DNA of 7,728 nt from Patescibacteria group bacterium (GCA_018830465.1 JAHJSI010000040.1:1-7728); one strand, 5' to 3'; shown: positions 1-5,980, counted from the first letter of the stretch. The notes: a model not told the origin generated them from the letters alone. A program made the numbers and translations.

Positions 1-1214
1 CGCAAAACCTTTGGAATTTCAATAGAACCGTCTTTTTTCTGATAATTCTCCATAATAGCAATCATAGTCCGCCCTAAAGCGCAAACTGTGTTATTCAAAG
101 TATGAACTAATTTTGATTTACCTTCTTTATCCTTGTATTTGATATTAAGCCTGCGCGCCTGAAAATCTGTATCATTACTGCATGAAGCTAATTCACGATA
201 TTTATTTTGTCCAGGGAACCAGCCCTCAATATCATATTTTTTCGCGTTTGGAGAGCCAATGTCGCCAGAACACATATTCAAAACTTGATAAGGAATTTTA
301 AGAGTTTGCCAGAATTCTTCCGCGATCGCGAGCATTTGTTCGTGCATGTCCCAAGATAAATCTTCATTGCAGAACACGAACATTTCTATCTTATCAAATT
401 GATGCCCGCGAAGAATGCCTTTCATATCTTTTCCATAAGTTCCGGCCTCGCGCCTAAAGCATGATGAAAATCCAAAATACTTCAATGGCTCATCCGCGAC
501 ATCTATCACGTCATCAGCGTGATATGAAGCCAAAGGAACTTCCGCTGTTCCAACTAAATACAAATCATCGTCTTCGGTGTTTACTTTATAAATCTCATTT
601 TTCTCCGCTGGAAAAAATCCTGTTCCAAACATCGCTTGCTCACGCACCAGCATTGGAGGAAGCATTGGAATAAATCCTTTATTGCGCATAAAATTCGCGG
701 CATACTGGATTAAAGCGAATTCAAGCATAACAAGATCATTTTTTAAATACCAAAAGCGTGATCCAGAGACCTTTGTTCCTCGCTCCACATCAATCAAATC
801 CAAAGCAATGCCAAGATCAGCATGGTCTTTTATGTCAAAATCAAATTCTGGCTTTTTACCAACTGTCTTAATCACAACATTGCCATTCTCATCCTCAGCC
901 ACTGGCACGCTCTCATGCGTAATATTCGGCAGTTGAATAAACAGGTCATTCAGATCTTTTTCAATTGGACCAAGCTTTTTTTCCTGCTCTCTAATCTCAT
1001 CCCCAAGCTTGCGAAGTTTTTCAATCTCTTCTTGTGAGGGCTTTTTCTTGCTTGATGACTTCAATTTTGCGCGCTTCTCATCAATCTCACCAATTAAAGC
1101 GCGACGCTCTTCATCTAATTCTAAAATTTTATCAACATTAATATCGCAATAACGAATCTTGTTATTTTCCTTTACTTTATCTGGATTATCGCGGATAAAT
1201 TGTATATCTAGCAT
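1..1214 (-). CDS. serS: Seryl-tRNA synthetase, 3'-truncated by the window edge
   Basis: Cytoplasmic class II synthetase that charges tRNA-Ser with serine. The frame is open from the ATG at 1214 to the left edge, giving 404 complete codons. SerRS is usually about 420-430 residues, so roughly the last 20 are missing. Residues ~27-100 are charged and helical, matching the long tRNA-binding coiled-coil arm. The serine-site motif TAEVPL is at 223-228, motif 2 (FRREAGTYG, then a GILRGHQF stretch) at 253-273, and motif 3 (GRTMIAIMENYQ) at 381-392. The start MLDIQFIRDNPDKV is the normal SerRS N terminus. No clear Shine-Dalgarno sequence precedes it. The gene follows proS on the same strand, separated by a large palindrome, so it may be co-transcribed with it. 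Identification is secure. Only the C-terminal end is unseen. Confidence 0.97.
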   Translation of the reverse strand, partial: MLDIQFIRDNPDKVKENNKIRYCDINVDKILELDEERRALIGEIDEKRAKLKSSSKKKPSQEEIEKLRKLGDEIREQEKKLGPIEKDLNDLFIQLPNITHESVPVAEDENGNVVIKTVGKKPEFDFDIKDHADLGIALDLIDVERGTKVSGSRFWYLKNDLVMLEFALIQYAANFMRNKGFIPMLPPMLVREQAMFGTGFFPAEKNEIYKVNTEDDDLYLVGTAEVPLASYHADDVIDVADEPLKYFGFSSCFRREAGTYGKDMKGILRGHQFDKIEMFVFCNEDLSWDMHEQMLAIAEEFWQTLKIPYQVLNMCSGDIGSPNAKKYDIEGWFPGQNKYRELASCSNDTDFQARRLNIKYKDKEGKSKLVHTLNNTVCALGRTMIAIMENYQKKDGSIEIPKVL

Positions 1215-1246
1215 ATGATTTAAAATGTTGGGGTATGCGGCTTTTA

Positions 1247-1343
1247 ATAAGTGATTTTGTGGGGTGTGTGCTTTTCGAACGAGAATGATGGAGCAAAGCG
1301 ACCCTTCGGAGTGAGAAAAAACATACCCCACAAAATCACTTAT
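1247..1343. repeat. Palindromic intergenic element, copy 1 (proS-serS)
   Basis: Arms 1247-1269 and 1321-1343 are complementary over 23 positions, 22 Watson-Crick and one G-T (1266/1324). They enclose about 51 nt. The core 1261-1330 matches 4591-4660 at 64 of 70 positions. The right arm carries the last two codons and the TGA stop of proS. No run of U follows the stem on either strand, so it is not a standard intrinsic terminator. It lies 32 nt before the serS ATG and could set the level of serS in a proS-serS transcript, protect the proS mRNA 3' end, or be a small non-autonomous mobile repeat. The structure is seen directly. The role is inference. Confidence 0.85.
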
Positions 1344-2547
1344 CAGATAAAACGTCTTTTATGCTAATTAATTTTACATCTTCCTCATCACGCTTCTTTA
1401 ATTCTATTTTATCACCTGTTTTCTTGCTGATGACCAAACGATTTGGGATGCCGATTAAATCTGAATCTGCCATCTTCTCGCCAGCGCTAACATCTTCCCT
1501 GTCATCCCAAAGAACAGACACTCCAGCTTTTACAAGATCATCATATACTTCTTCGCCTTTATCTGTTAAAGACAAAAGATGATAATCAAAAGGCGCGACT
1601 TCTTCTGGCCAGATAATGCCATCTTTGTCATGGCGCACCTCAACAATCGCGCCCATTAAGCGCGAAATGCCGATGCCATAGCATCCTATTGCAACAAGAT
1701 CCTCTTTTCCTTTATCATCAGTGAATGTAAGCTTAAAATCATTAGAAAACTTTGTTCCAAGATCGAAAATATTTCCAACTTCAATTGTTTTTAATTCTTG
1801 AATCTTTTTTCCGCAATCAGGGCATTTATCGCCTGCTTTATGTTTCGCGATTTCTTTATTCTGCGCGAAAGAACAAGGACAATAGAATATAGTATCCTCG
1901 CCATTGGGGGTCTCAACCTGAAATTCATGGGAATATTCTTTAGTAAAAGATCCGCCGCTGGCTTCTGTTATAATCGCTTTTAATCCGCATCGGGAAAAAA
2001 TTTTCAAGTACGCGGTCTTCATTTTTTCATAATAATCTTTCAAGTCCTGATGCGAGGCGTGAAATGAATACAGATCCTTCATTAAAAATTCTCTGCCGCG
2101 CAAAAGGCCGGCTTTTGCCCGAAGCTCATCCCTGAATTTAACTTGTATCTGATACAAGCTTGCGGGCAAATCGCGGTATGAAAAAATAAACTTTTTCGCC
2201 AAAGGCACGATTACTTCTTCATGCGTGGGACCGAGCGCGTATTCTGATTTTGACTGGGATATTATTTTAAACAAAACATCCATGCTGTCCCACCTGCCTG
2301 TAGTTTCCCAATTCTCTTTTGGATGTAAAGCAGGCAGAGAAATCTCTTGTCCTCCAACTTCATCCATTTCCTGGCGCACAATATTACTGACTTTATCAAG
2401 CACGCGCTGTCCCAAAGGCAAATATGAATACACTCCAGCCATCAGCTGGTCCACAAAACCAGCGCGCGCCAATAAATCATGGTTCACGCTTTTAGCGCCA
2501 GATTCAGAAGTTTTGCTGGTTTTCGAAAAAAGCTTAGACTGTCTCAT
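1336..2547 (-). CDS. proS: Prolyl-tRNA synthetase, short form without the editing insertion
   Basis: Class II synthetase that charges tRNA-Pro in the cytoplasm. The 403 residues cover the catalytic core and anticodon-binding domain. The substrate-site motif GPTHEE is at 106-111, motif 2 (FRDELRAKAGLLRGREF) at 138-154, GTKFS at 264-268, and motif 3 (GCYGIGISRL) at 288-297. The anticodon-binding domain runs from about 315 to the end. The typical bacterial enzyme has about 570 residues, with a ~180-residue Ala-tRNA-Pro editing insertion between motifs 2 and 3. Here that gap holds only a short segment with Cys223, Cys225, Cys242 and Cys245, possibly a zinc ribbon. The start MRQSKLF aligns with the family N terminus. 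No Shine-Dalgarno sequence is visible, and a promoter lies just upstream, so the message may be leaderless. The stop codon lies in palindrome copy 1. Confidence 0.96.
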   Translation of the reverse strand: MRQSKLFSKTSKTSESGAKSVNHDLLARAGFVDQLMAGVYSYLPLGQRVLDKVSNIVRQEMDEVGGQEISLPALHPKENWETTGRWDSMDVLFKIISQSKSEYALGPTHEEVIVPLAKKFIFSYRDLPASLYQIQVKFRDELRAKAGLLRGREFLMKDLYSFHASHQDLKDYYEKMKTAYLKIFSRCGLKAIITEASGGSFTKEYSHEFQVETPNGEDTIFYCPCSFAQNKEIAKHKAGDKCPDCGKKIQELKTIEVGNIFDLGTKFSNDFKLTFTDDKGKEDLVAIGCYGIGISRLMGAIVEVRHDKDGIIWPEEVAPFDYHLLSLTDKGEEVYDDLVKAGVSVLWDDREDVSAGEKMADSDLIGIPNRLVISKKTGDKIELKKRDEEDVKLISIKDVLSDK

Positions 2548-2555
2548 ATGCTTAT

Positions 2556-2583
2556 ACTATACCAAATCAGCGCAATCTATCAA
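2556..2583 (-). promoter_or_regulatory. Sigma-70-type promoter for proS, probably leaderless
   Basis: On the minus strand, TTGATA (2578-2583) is followed after 16 bp by TATAGT (2556-2561), with TG one base before the -10 box (extended -10). Only 8 nt separate the -10 box from the proS ATG at 2547, so transcription would begin within about two bases of the start codon. The -35 box and part of the spacer overlap the 3' end of the patatin-like gene. The same layout, a 16-bp spacer and TGnTATAGT, is seen upstream of rpsB. Sequence-based prediction only. Confidence 0.6.
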
Positions 2584-3421
2584 GCATTGTTTTTATTTCT
2601 TTGCTGTTAACAACATCATCATGCCCCATTTGAATTACCTTGGCTAAATCTTCTTTTTTGGAATCAAAAGTGCCGACTTTAAAAGCAGAAGACCGTTTTA
2701 TTGTTATTATATTAACATTATTTGGAATCTTATAATCAAGAATCTCGCGCATTTGTTCGTTATAATTCTTTTTAAATGCCCTGCTTTGAGCAGCAAGCCA
2801 GACCTTGAAAATTGCCTCATTCCTTCCGCCTCCTAATCTGCTGTCTATAAGGATAATATTATTAGCTCCTAATTCAATAGCTTTCTGTATATGCGCGTTT
2901 GGATATGAAGAAAGATATGAATCGCAGAATTTTTCTCCATGAATCTTTATTTTCTTATTAAAAGCAATCGGCATTGCTTTGCTTGCGCGAAGAATATCAA
3001 AAATATCCTCTTCATCTTTCATTGTTTTGTTTGAAAAATATTTTAACTCCCCGGTCTTATAGTTCGTTGCCGCAATAAAAAGATCAATATGAGACCTCAT
3101 AACTGCCCTGGCATTTAATCTGACATGCTTGCCAAAAATTTCATCAATCAGATAATCAACATCAATTAATTTCCAAAACCGCCATTTATTAATAAATTTT
3201 TTTGTTGAAAGATATTCTCCCCATATTTTTGTTATTGCCCAATACTGGCCTGAAACATAATATGTAAGAATTCCAGTGCTTCCAGATCCTCCAATCACAA
3301 TATCTGGATCAAAAAAACGACAATAGTTTGCAAGAGCGTTGATCGCGCCAGCAGAGTAACTGCAACTCATTCCCCCTCCAGAGGCAACAATTGCTATTTT
3401 TTCCTTCATAGTTTCTGTCAT
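2567..3421 (-). CDS. Divergent patatin-like phospholipase family protein
   Basis: 284 residues from the ATG at 3421. The patatin plan is recognisable: a Gly-rich oxyanion loop (GGGMSCSYSAGAINAL, 15-30), a nucleophile-elbow region (GGSGSTG, 44-50), the helix FDILRASKAMPIAF (141-154), and the Asp region with HGEKFCDSY (161-169) followed by AIELGANNIILID. Family members are Ser-Asp dyad lipid acyl hydrolases. Here the elbow reads S-G-S-T-G instead of GxSxG (Ser48 would be the nucleophile), and the usual DGG/DGA is DSY at Asp167, so activity is uncertain. No signal peptide or membrane segment is evident. The second ATG at 3409 may be the true start, because AGGA lies 11 nt before it while the first ATG has no spaced Shine-Dalgarno. 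The substrate is unknown. Family call firm, function not. Confidence 0.82.
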   Translation of the reverse strand: MTETMKEKIAIVASGGGMSCSYSAGAINALANYCRFFDPDIVIGGSGSTGILTYYVSGQYWAITKIWGEYLSTKKFINKWRFWKLIDVDYLIDEIFGKHVRLNARAVMRSHIDLFIAATNYKTGELKYFSNKTMKDEEDIFDILRASKAMPIAFNKKIKIHGEKFCDSYLSSYPNAHIQKAIELGANNIILIDSRLGGGRNEAIFKVWLAAQSRAFKKNYNEQMREILDYKIPNNVNIITIKRSSAFKVGTFDSKKEDLAKVIQMGHDDVVNSKEIKTMLDRLR

Positions 3422-3496
3422 CCTGAACTTGATTCAGGATCTTTTTATTGAATAATGTCCCACTATTATTTGATCCTGAAATAAATTCAGGATGAC
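3417..3496. repeat. Nested double palindrome upstream of the patatin-like gene
   Basis: The 25-nt arms 3417-3441 and 3472-3496 are inverted copies with 22 of 25 matching. Each arm is itself a hairpin: ATCCTGAA and TTCAGGAT pair around 5-nt loops, at 3420-3427/3433-3440 and 3473-3480/3486-3493. The element can therefore fold as one long stem or as two small ones. It fills most of the 132-bp gap between gap and the patatin-like gene. It also contains the first candidate ATG (3419-3421) and an AGGA that could serve the second ATG. Its sequence is unrelated to the elements at 1247 and 4581. It resembles short dispersed palindromes of other bacteria, but only one locus is seen here. Confidence 0.8.
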
Positions 3497-3513
3497 GTTA
3501 TTATGATTAAAAT

Positions 3514-3540
3514 AAAAACAGCTGAATTTGCCGCTTTTTT
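3514..3540 (-). terminator. Weak candidate terminator after gap
   Basis: On the minus strand an A-run and AGC are followed by a 10-nt loop, then GCT and a bulged G before five Ts, ending about 14-40 nt beyond the gap stop. The stem has only three bp plus A-T pairs, so it is weak. It would be roughly symmetric on both strands. Position and U-run suggest termination of gap transcripts. The low GC content of the stem argues against strong function. Confidence 0.3.
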
Positions 3541-3553
3541 CTTAGTAAATTAA

Positions 3554-4564
3554 TCAGATAACTAAATCCTCCGTAATTTCTACCAAACGATTCGCGTATC
3601 CCCATTCATTGTCATACCATGCGAGTACTTTTAATAAATTTCCCCCCACAACTTTTGTAAACTCTAGGTCAACTATTGCTGAATGCGAATTTCCAATTAT
3701 ATCTGATGATACAATCATGTCTTCTGTAATATCAACAATGCCTTGATATGGATATTCTTTTATTTTTTCACGGAACAAATCATTTACTTTTTCAACTGTT
3801 GTATCTTTTTTTAAGACAAATGTTATATCAGACAAAGACGCGCAGACTGTTGGAACTCGTATGGCTATGCCGTCAAATTTGTCTTTTAGGTCTGTTATTG
3901 TCTTTGTTGTTGCGATTGCCGCGCCTGTAGTTGTTGGAATAATATTCTGCGCAGCGGCGCGCGCGCGGCGAAGGTCTTTGTGCGGGCCATCAACAAGATT
4001 CTGGTCTGCTGTGTAAGAATGGATTGTTGTCATTATTGCTTTCTCAATTCCATACTCATCATGGATTATCTTCGCGATTGGAGCCAAAGAATTTGTCGTG
4101 CATGACGCGTTTGAAATTATGTCTTCTTTAATCTCATCCAAAGTATTTACGCTCATTACTTTTGTTGGAGTCTTATCATCTTTTGCTGGAGCTGATATTA
4201 CAACTCTTTTCGCGCCTGCCTTTAAATGGGATTTTGCTTTGTCATAAGTTGTAAAAATTCCAGTTGATTCTATTACAACATCAACCTGCTTTTCCTTCCA
4301 AGGAAGTTTTTCAGGGTCTTTTTCTGAAAAAACCGGCACTTTTACATCTCCAATAACAAGCTCATTTGAATCTGATTCAATCTTCTTTTTATACATGCCA
4401 TAAACAGTGTCGTATTTAAGAAGATAAGCAAGAGTTTTTATATCTGTTAAATCATTTATGGCGACAACTTCAATATTTTTATTCTCTAAAGCCACCTTAA
4501 AAGCAGCCCTTCCTATCCTGCCAAACCCATTAATCGCTATTTTTCGTTTTCGTTTTTGATCCAT
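3554..4564 (-). CDS. gap: Glyceraldehyde-3-phosphate dehydrogenase, type I
   Basis: Cytoplasmic glycolytic enzyme that oxidises glyceraldehyde 3-phosphate to 1,3-bisphosphoglycerate with reduction of NAD(P). From the ATG at 4564 it has 336 residues, the normal family length. The Rossmann motif INGFGRIGR is at 11-19 and AINDLTD at 35-41, the latter consistent with NAD binding. The catalytic site SNASCTTNS places Cys155, with His182 in IHSYTADQ. The C-terminal signature WYDNEWGYANRLV is at 316-328. In LVDGPHKD a Gly (193) sits where many strictly NAD-dependent enzymes have Leu, and Pro follows, so some NADP use is possible. An in-frame ATG at 4654 would add 30 residues but reads through the palindrome and is rejected. 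No good Shine-Dalgarno is visible. The region before the ATG is A-rich. The gene sits between pyrH and the patatin-like gene. Confidence 0.97.
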   Translation of the reverse strand: MDQKRKRKIAINGFGRIGRAAFKVALENKNIEVVAINDLTDIKTLAYLLKYDTVYGMYKKKIESDSNELVIGDVKVPVFSEKDPEKLPWKEKQVDVVIESTGIFTTYDKAKSHLKAGAKRVVISAPAKDDKTPTKVMSVNTLDEIKEDIISNASCTTNSLAPIAKIIHDEYGIEKAIMTTIHSYTADQNLVDGPHKDLRRARAAAQNIIPTTTGAAIATTKTITDLKDKFDGIAIRVPTVCASLSDITFVLKKDTTVEKVNDLFREKIKEYPYQGIVDITEDMIVSSDIIGNSHSAIVDLEFTKVVGGNLLKVLAWYDNEWGYANRLVEITEDLVI

Positions 4565-4580
4565 ATTTATTTTTTTTGTT

Positions 4581-4669
4581 GATATTTCCTGGGGTGTGTG
4601 CTTTTTGAGCGAGAATGATGGAGCAAAGCGACCCTTCGGAGCGAAAAAAAACACATCCCAGAAAATATC
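4581..4669. repeat. Palindromic intergenic element, copy 2 (pyrH-gap)
   Basis: Arms 4581-4599 and 4651-4669 pair at 17 of 19 positions by Watson-Crick rules. The other two are a G-T (4594/4656) and a pair that is G-U on the minus strand (4588/4662). The core 4591-4660 is the partner of 1261-1330. Relative to copy 1, three stem pairs have changed on both sides and still pair (4589/4661, 4583/4667, 4582/4668), which supports a selected fold. The hairpin would form almost the whole 5' leader of gap, ending 16 nt before its ATG. No U-run follows it. Role unproven. Confidence 0.85.
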
Positions 4670-4681
4670 CCTAATATATAC

Positions 4682-4712
4682 ATTATATCATATCATGACA
4701 CCACAGTGCCAA
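4682..4712 (-). promoter_or_regulatory. Probable promoter of gap at the pyrH stop
   Basis: The minus strand shows a perfect extended -10, TGATATAAT (4682-4690), a few bases past the pyrH TGA. The best -35 match is TTGGCA (4707-4712) at a 19-bp spacing, longer than ideal, though extended -10 promoters tolerate poor -35 boxes. Transcription would start near 4675 and give a leader of about 110 nt that holds palindrome copy 2. It implies that gap can be expressed apart from rpsB-tsf-pyrH. Confidence 0.5.
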
Positions 4713-5397
4713 TCTCTTTTCCTTGTAAAATCTTTTTAACAACGCCTGGTTTGTACTTAAACACAATAATAGGCAATTTATTGTCTTGGCATAAGCTGAA
4801 AGCCGTTGAATCCATCACTCTAAGACGTTTAGTCAAAGCGCAATGATAACTTACTTTTTTTAACTTTTTAGCTTTTTTGGATTTGCCGTTAGGATCAGAA
4901 GTATATACTCCATCAACATTTGTAGTTGCCTTAAGAAGAACTTCAGCGTCAATTTCCAAAGCGCGCAAAGCCGCTGTTGTATCTGTCGTGAAAAATGGAT
5001 TTCCTGTTCCAGCCGCGAACAAAACAATTCTTCCTTTTGATAAATGGCTTGTTGCTCTGCGGCGAATATAATCTTCCGCGACTTCTTTGATTGACAAAGC
5101 GGATAAAACTCGGCACTGCGCTCCTTCTCGTTCAATTTCCGCCTGCAAGGCAAGGGCATTTAAAACAGTTCCAACCATTCCCATATAATCCGCTGTTGCC
5201 CTGTCAATTGAATCTTTTGGAATTTTGCGGCCGCGAAAAATATTGCCTCCCCCAACAACTATGGCAAGCTCAATTCCGTCTTTTCTTATTTGAACAAACT
5301 CTTTCGCTATCTGGCGCGCTATCTTGAAATCAATTCCATATTTTCCTTTTCCTGAAAGCGCCTCGCCTGAAAGCTTTAATAAAATTCTTTTATACAT
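4693..5397 (-). CDS. pyrH: Uridylate kinase (UMP kinase)
   Basis: Phosphorylates UMP to UDP with ATP in pyrimidine nucleotide synthesis. It belongs to the amino-acid kinase family, which in bacteria forms hexamers. The 234 residues are full length. KLSGEAL is at 8-14, the nucleotide-binding GGGNIFRG at 49-56, GTGNPFFTTDT at 130-140, DGVYTSDP at 162-169, and MDSTA at 195-199. The start codon is one base after the tsf TAA, so translation is probably coupled to tsf. The order rpsB-tsf-pyrH is the classic bacterial one. frr, which often comes next, is absent and gap follows instead. Confidence 0.97.
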   Translation of the reverse strand: MYKRILLKLSGEALSGKGKYGIDFKIARQIAKEFVQIRKDGIELAIVVGGGNIFRGRKIPKDSIDRATADYMGMVGTVLNALALQAEIEREGAQCRVLSALSIKEVAEDYIRRRATSHLSKGRIVLFAAGTGNPFFTTDTTAALRALEIDAEVLLKATTNVDGVYTSDPNGKSKKAKKLKKVSYHCALTKRLRVMDSTAFSLCQDNKLPIIVFKYKPGVVKKILQGKEIGTVVS

Positions 5398-5398
5398 A

Positions 5399-5884
5399 TT
5401 AAATCTGCAAGCGGGAAAAACCGCTTACTTCAATCTTTTCGCCTATCTTCGCGGCTGCCTCATCCAGCAAGTCTTGAATTTTTTTTGACTCATCTTTAAC
5501 GAATTTTTGATTAAGAAGAATGTCTTCTTCTTGCGCGTCTTCTGGAGCATCTTCTTTGCTCACGCATACTGGATCAGTTGCTGTAATATGCATTGCCAAA
5601 TCTTTCGCAAGCGCTCGAAAATCCTCATTGCGGGCGACAAAGTCTGTCTCGCACTGTAATTTTACGATTGTCGCGATTTTTCCATTTGAATGCACGTATG
5701 AACCAATAAAGCCTTCGCCTGCTTCCCTGTCCGCGCGCTTGGCAGCTATTTTTTGCCCTTTTTTACGCAATATCTTCAAGGCCTTTTCCTGGTCATTGCC
5801 TGACTCTTCTAAAGCTTCTTTAATATCCATTATCCCAGCGCCAGTTTGTCTTCGTAGTTTTATTAATATTTCTTTGTCGCTCAT
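5399..5884 (-). CDS. tsf: Elongation factor Ts, very short form
   Basis: Exchanges GDP for GTP on EF-Tu during elongation in the cytoplasm. An N-terminal UBA-like domain (1-50) begins IKLRRQTGAGIMDIKEAL. The EF-Tu-contacting signature CETDFVARN is at 78-86, and a C-terminal piece (127-161) ends GEKIEVSGFSRLQI. At 161 residues it is much shorter than the E. coli protein (about 283) and shorter than compact forms such as that of Thermus (about 196). By eye, the missing part relative to the Thermus type is a helical stretch of ~30-35 residues between the KEDAPED region and FVKDE. Both ends align with the family, so it looks like a reduced but intact protein, not a fragment. No Shine-Dalgarno is visible before the ATG, which follows an AT-rich stretch. 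pyrH starts one base after its stop. Confidence 0.95.
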   Translation of the reverse strand: MSDKEILIKLRRQTGAGIMDIKEALEESGNDQEKALKILRKKGQKIAAKRADREAGEGFIGSYVHSNGKIATIVKLQCETDFVARNEDFRALAKDLAMHITATDPVCVSKEDAPEDAQEEDILLNQKFVKDESKKIQDLLDEAAAKIGEKIEVSGFSRLQI

Positions 5885-5913
5885 AAATTTATTATTTAAC
5901 TTTTATAAATTAT

Positions 5914-5980
5914 CAGCTATAAAGCCATAAAGCTGTAATGTATGTATCTTATGGCTCTACGGCTTATGGCTTTAAGGCTG
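5914..5980. repeat. Long palindrome between rpsB and tsf
   Basis: Arms 5914-5930 and 5964-5980 pair at 15 of 17 positions around a 33-nt loop. The loop holds a third copy of TTATGGCT (5949-5956), so alternative pairings with the left arm are possible. The left arm also contains a CAGCT/AGCTG inverted pair (5914-5918/5931-5935). The right arm encodes the last two residues of S2 (Gln-Pro) and its TAA stop. Located inside the rpsB-tsf operon, the fold could lower expression of tsf relative to rpsB or protect the rpsB message. It could equally be an inserted repeat. Confidence 0.75.

Noticed and set aside
1261..1330. Palindrome copy 1 as a standard intrinsic terminator of proS
   Set aside because: The stem is long but has a loop of about 51 nt and no U-run downstream on either strand. 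The same objection holds for copy 2 at 4581-4669.
2225..2647. Plus-strand open frame of 140 codons
   Set aside because: It lies over proS and the end of the patatin-like gene, both clearly coding on the minus strand, and shows no family features. Other plus-strand frames (461-673, 682-936, 5520-5930, 6887-7512) are rejected for the same reason.
3417..3496. Terminal inverted repeats of an insertion sequence
   Set aside because: Only about 30 nt lie between the arms, no transposase is nearby, and no flanking target duplication is evident.
4565..4654. In-frame 30-residue N-terminal extension of GAPDH from an ATG at 4654
   Set aside because: It translates the palindromic element, and the GAPDH N terminus is already complete from 4564 with normal family length.
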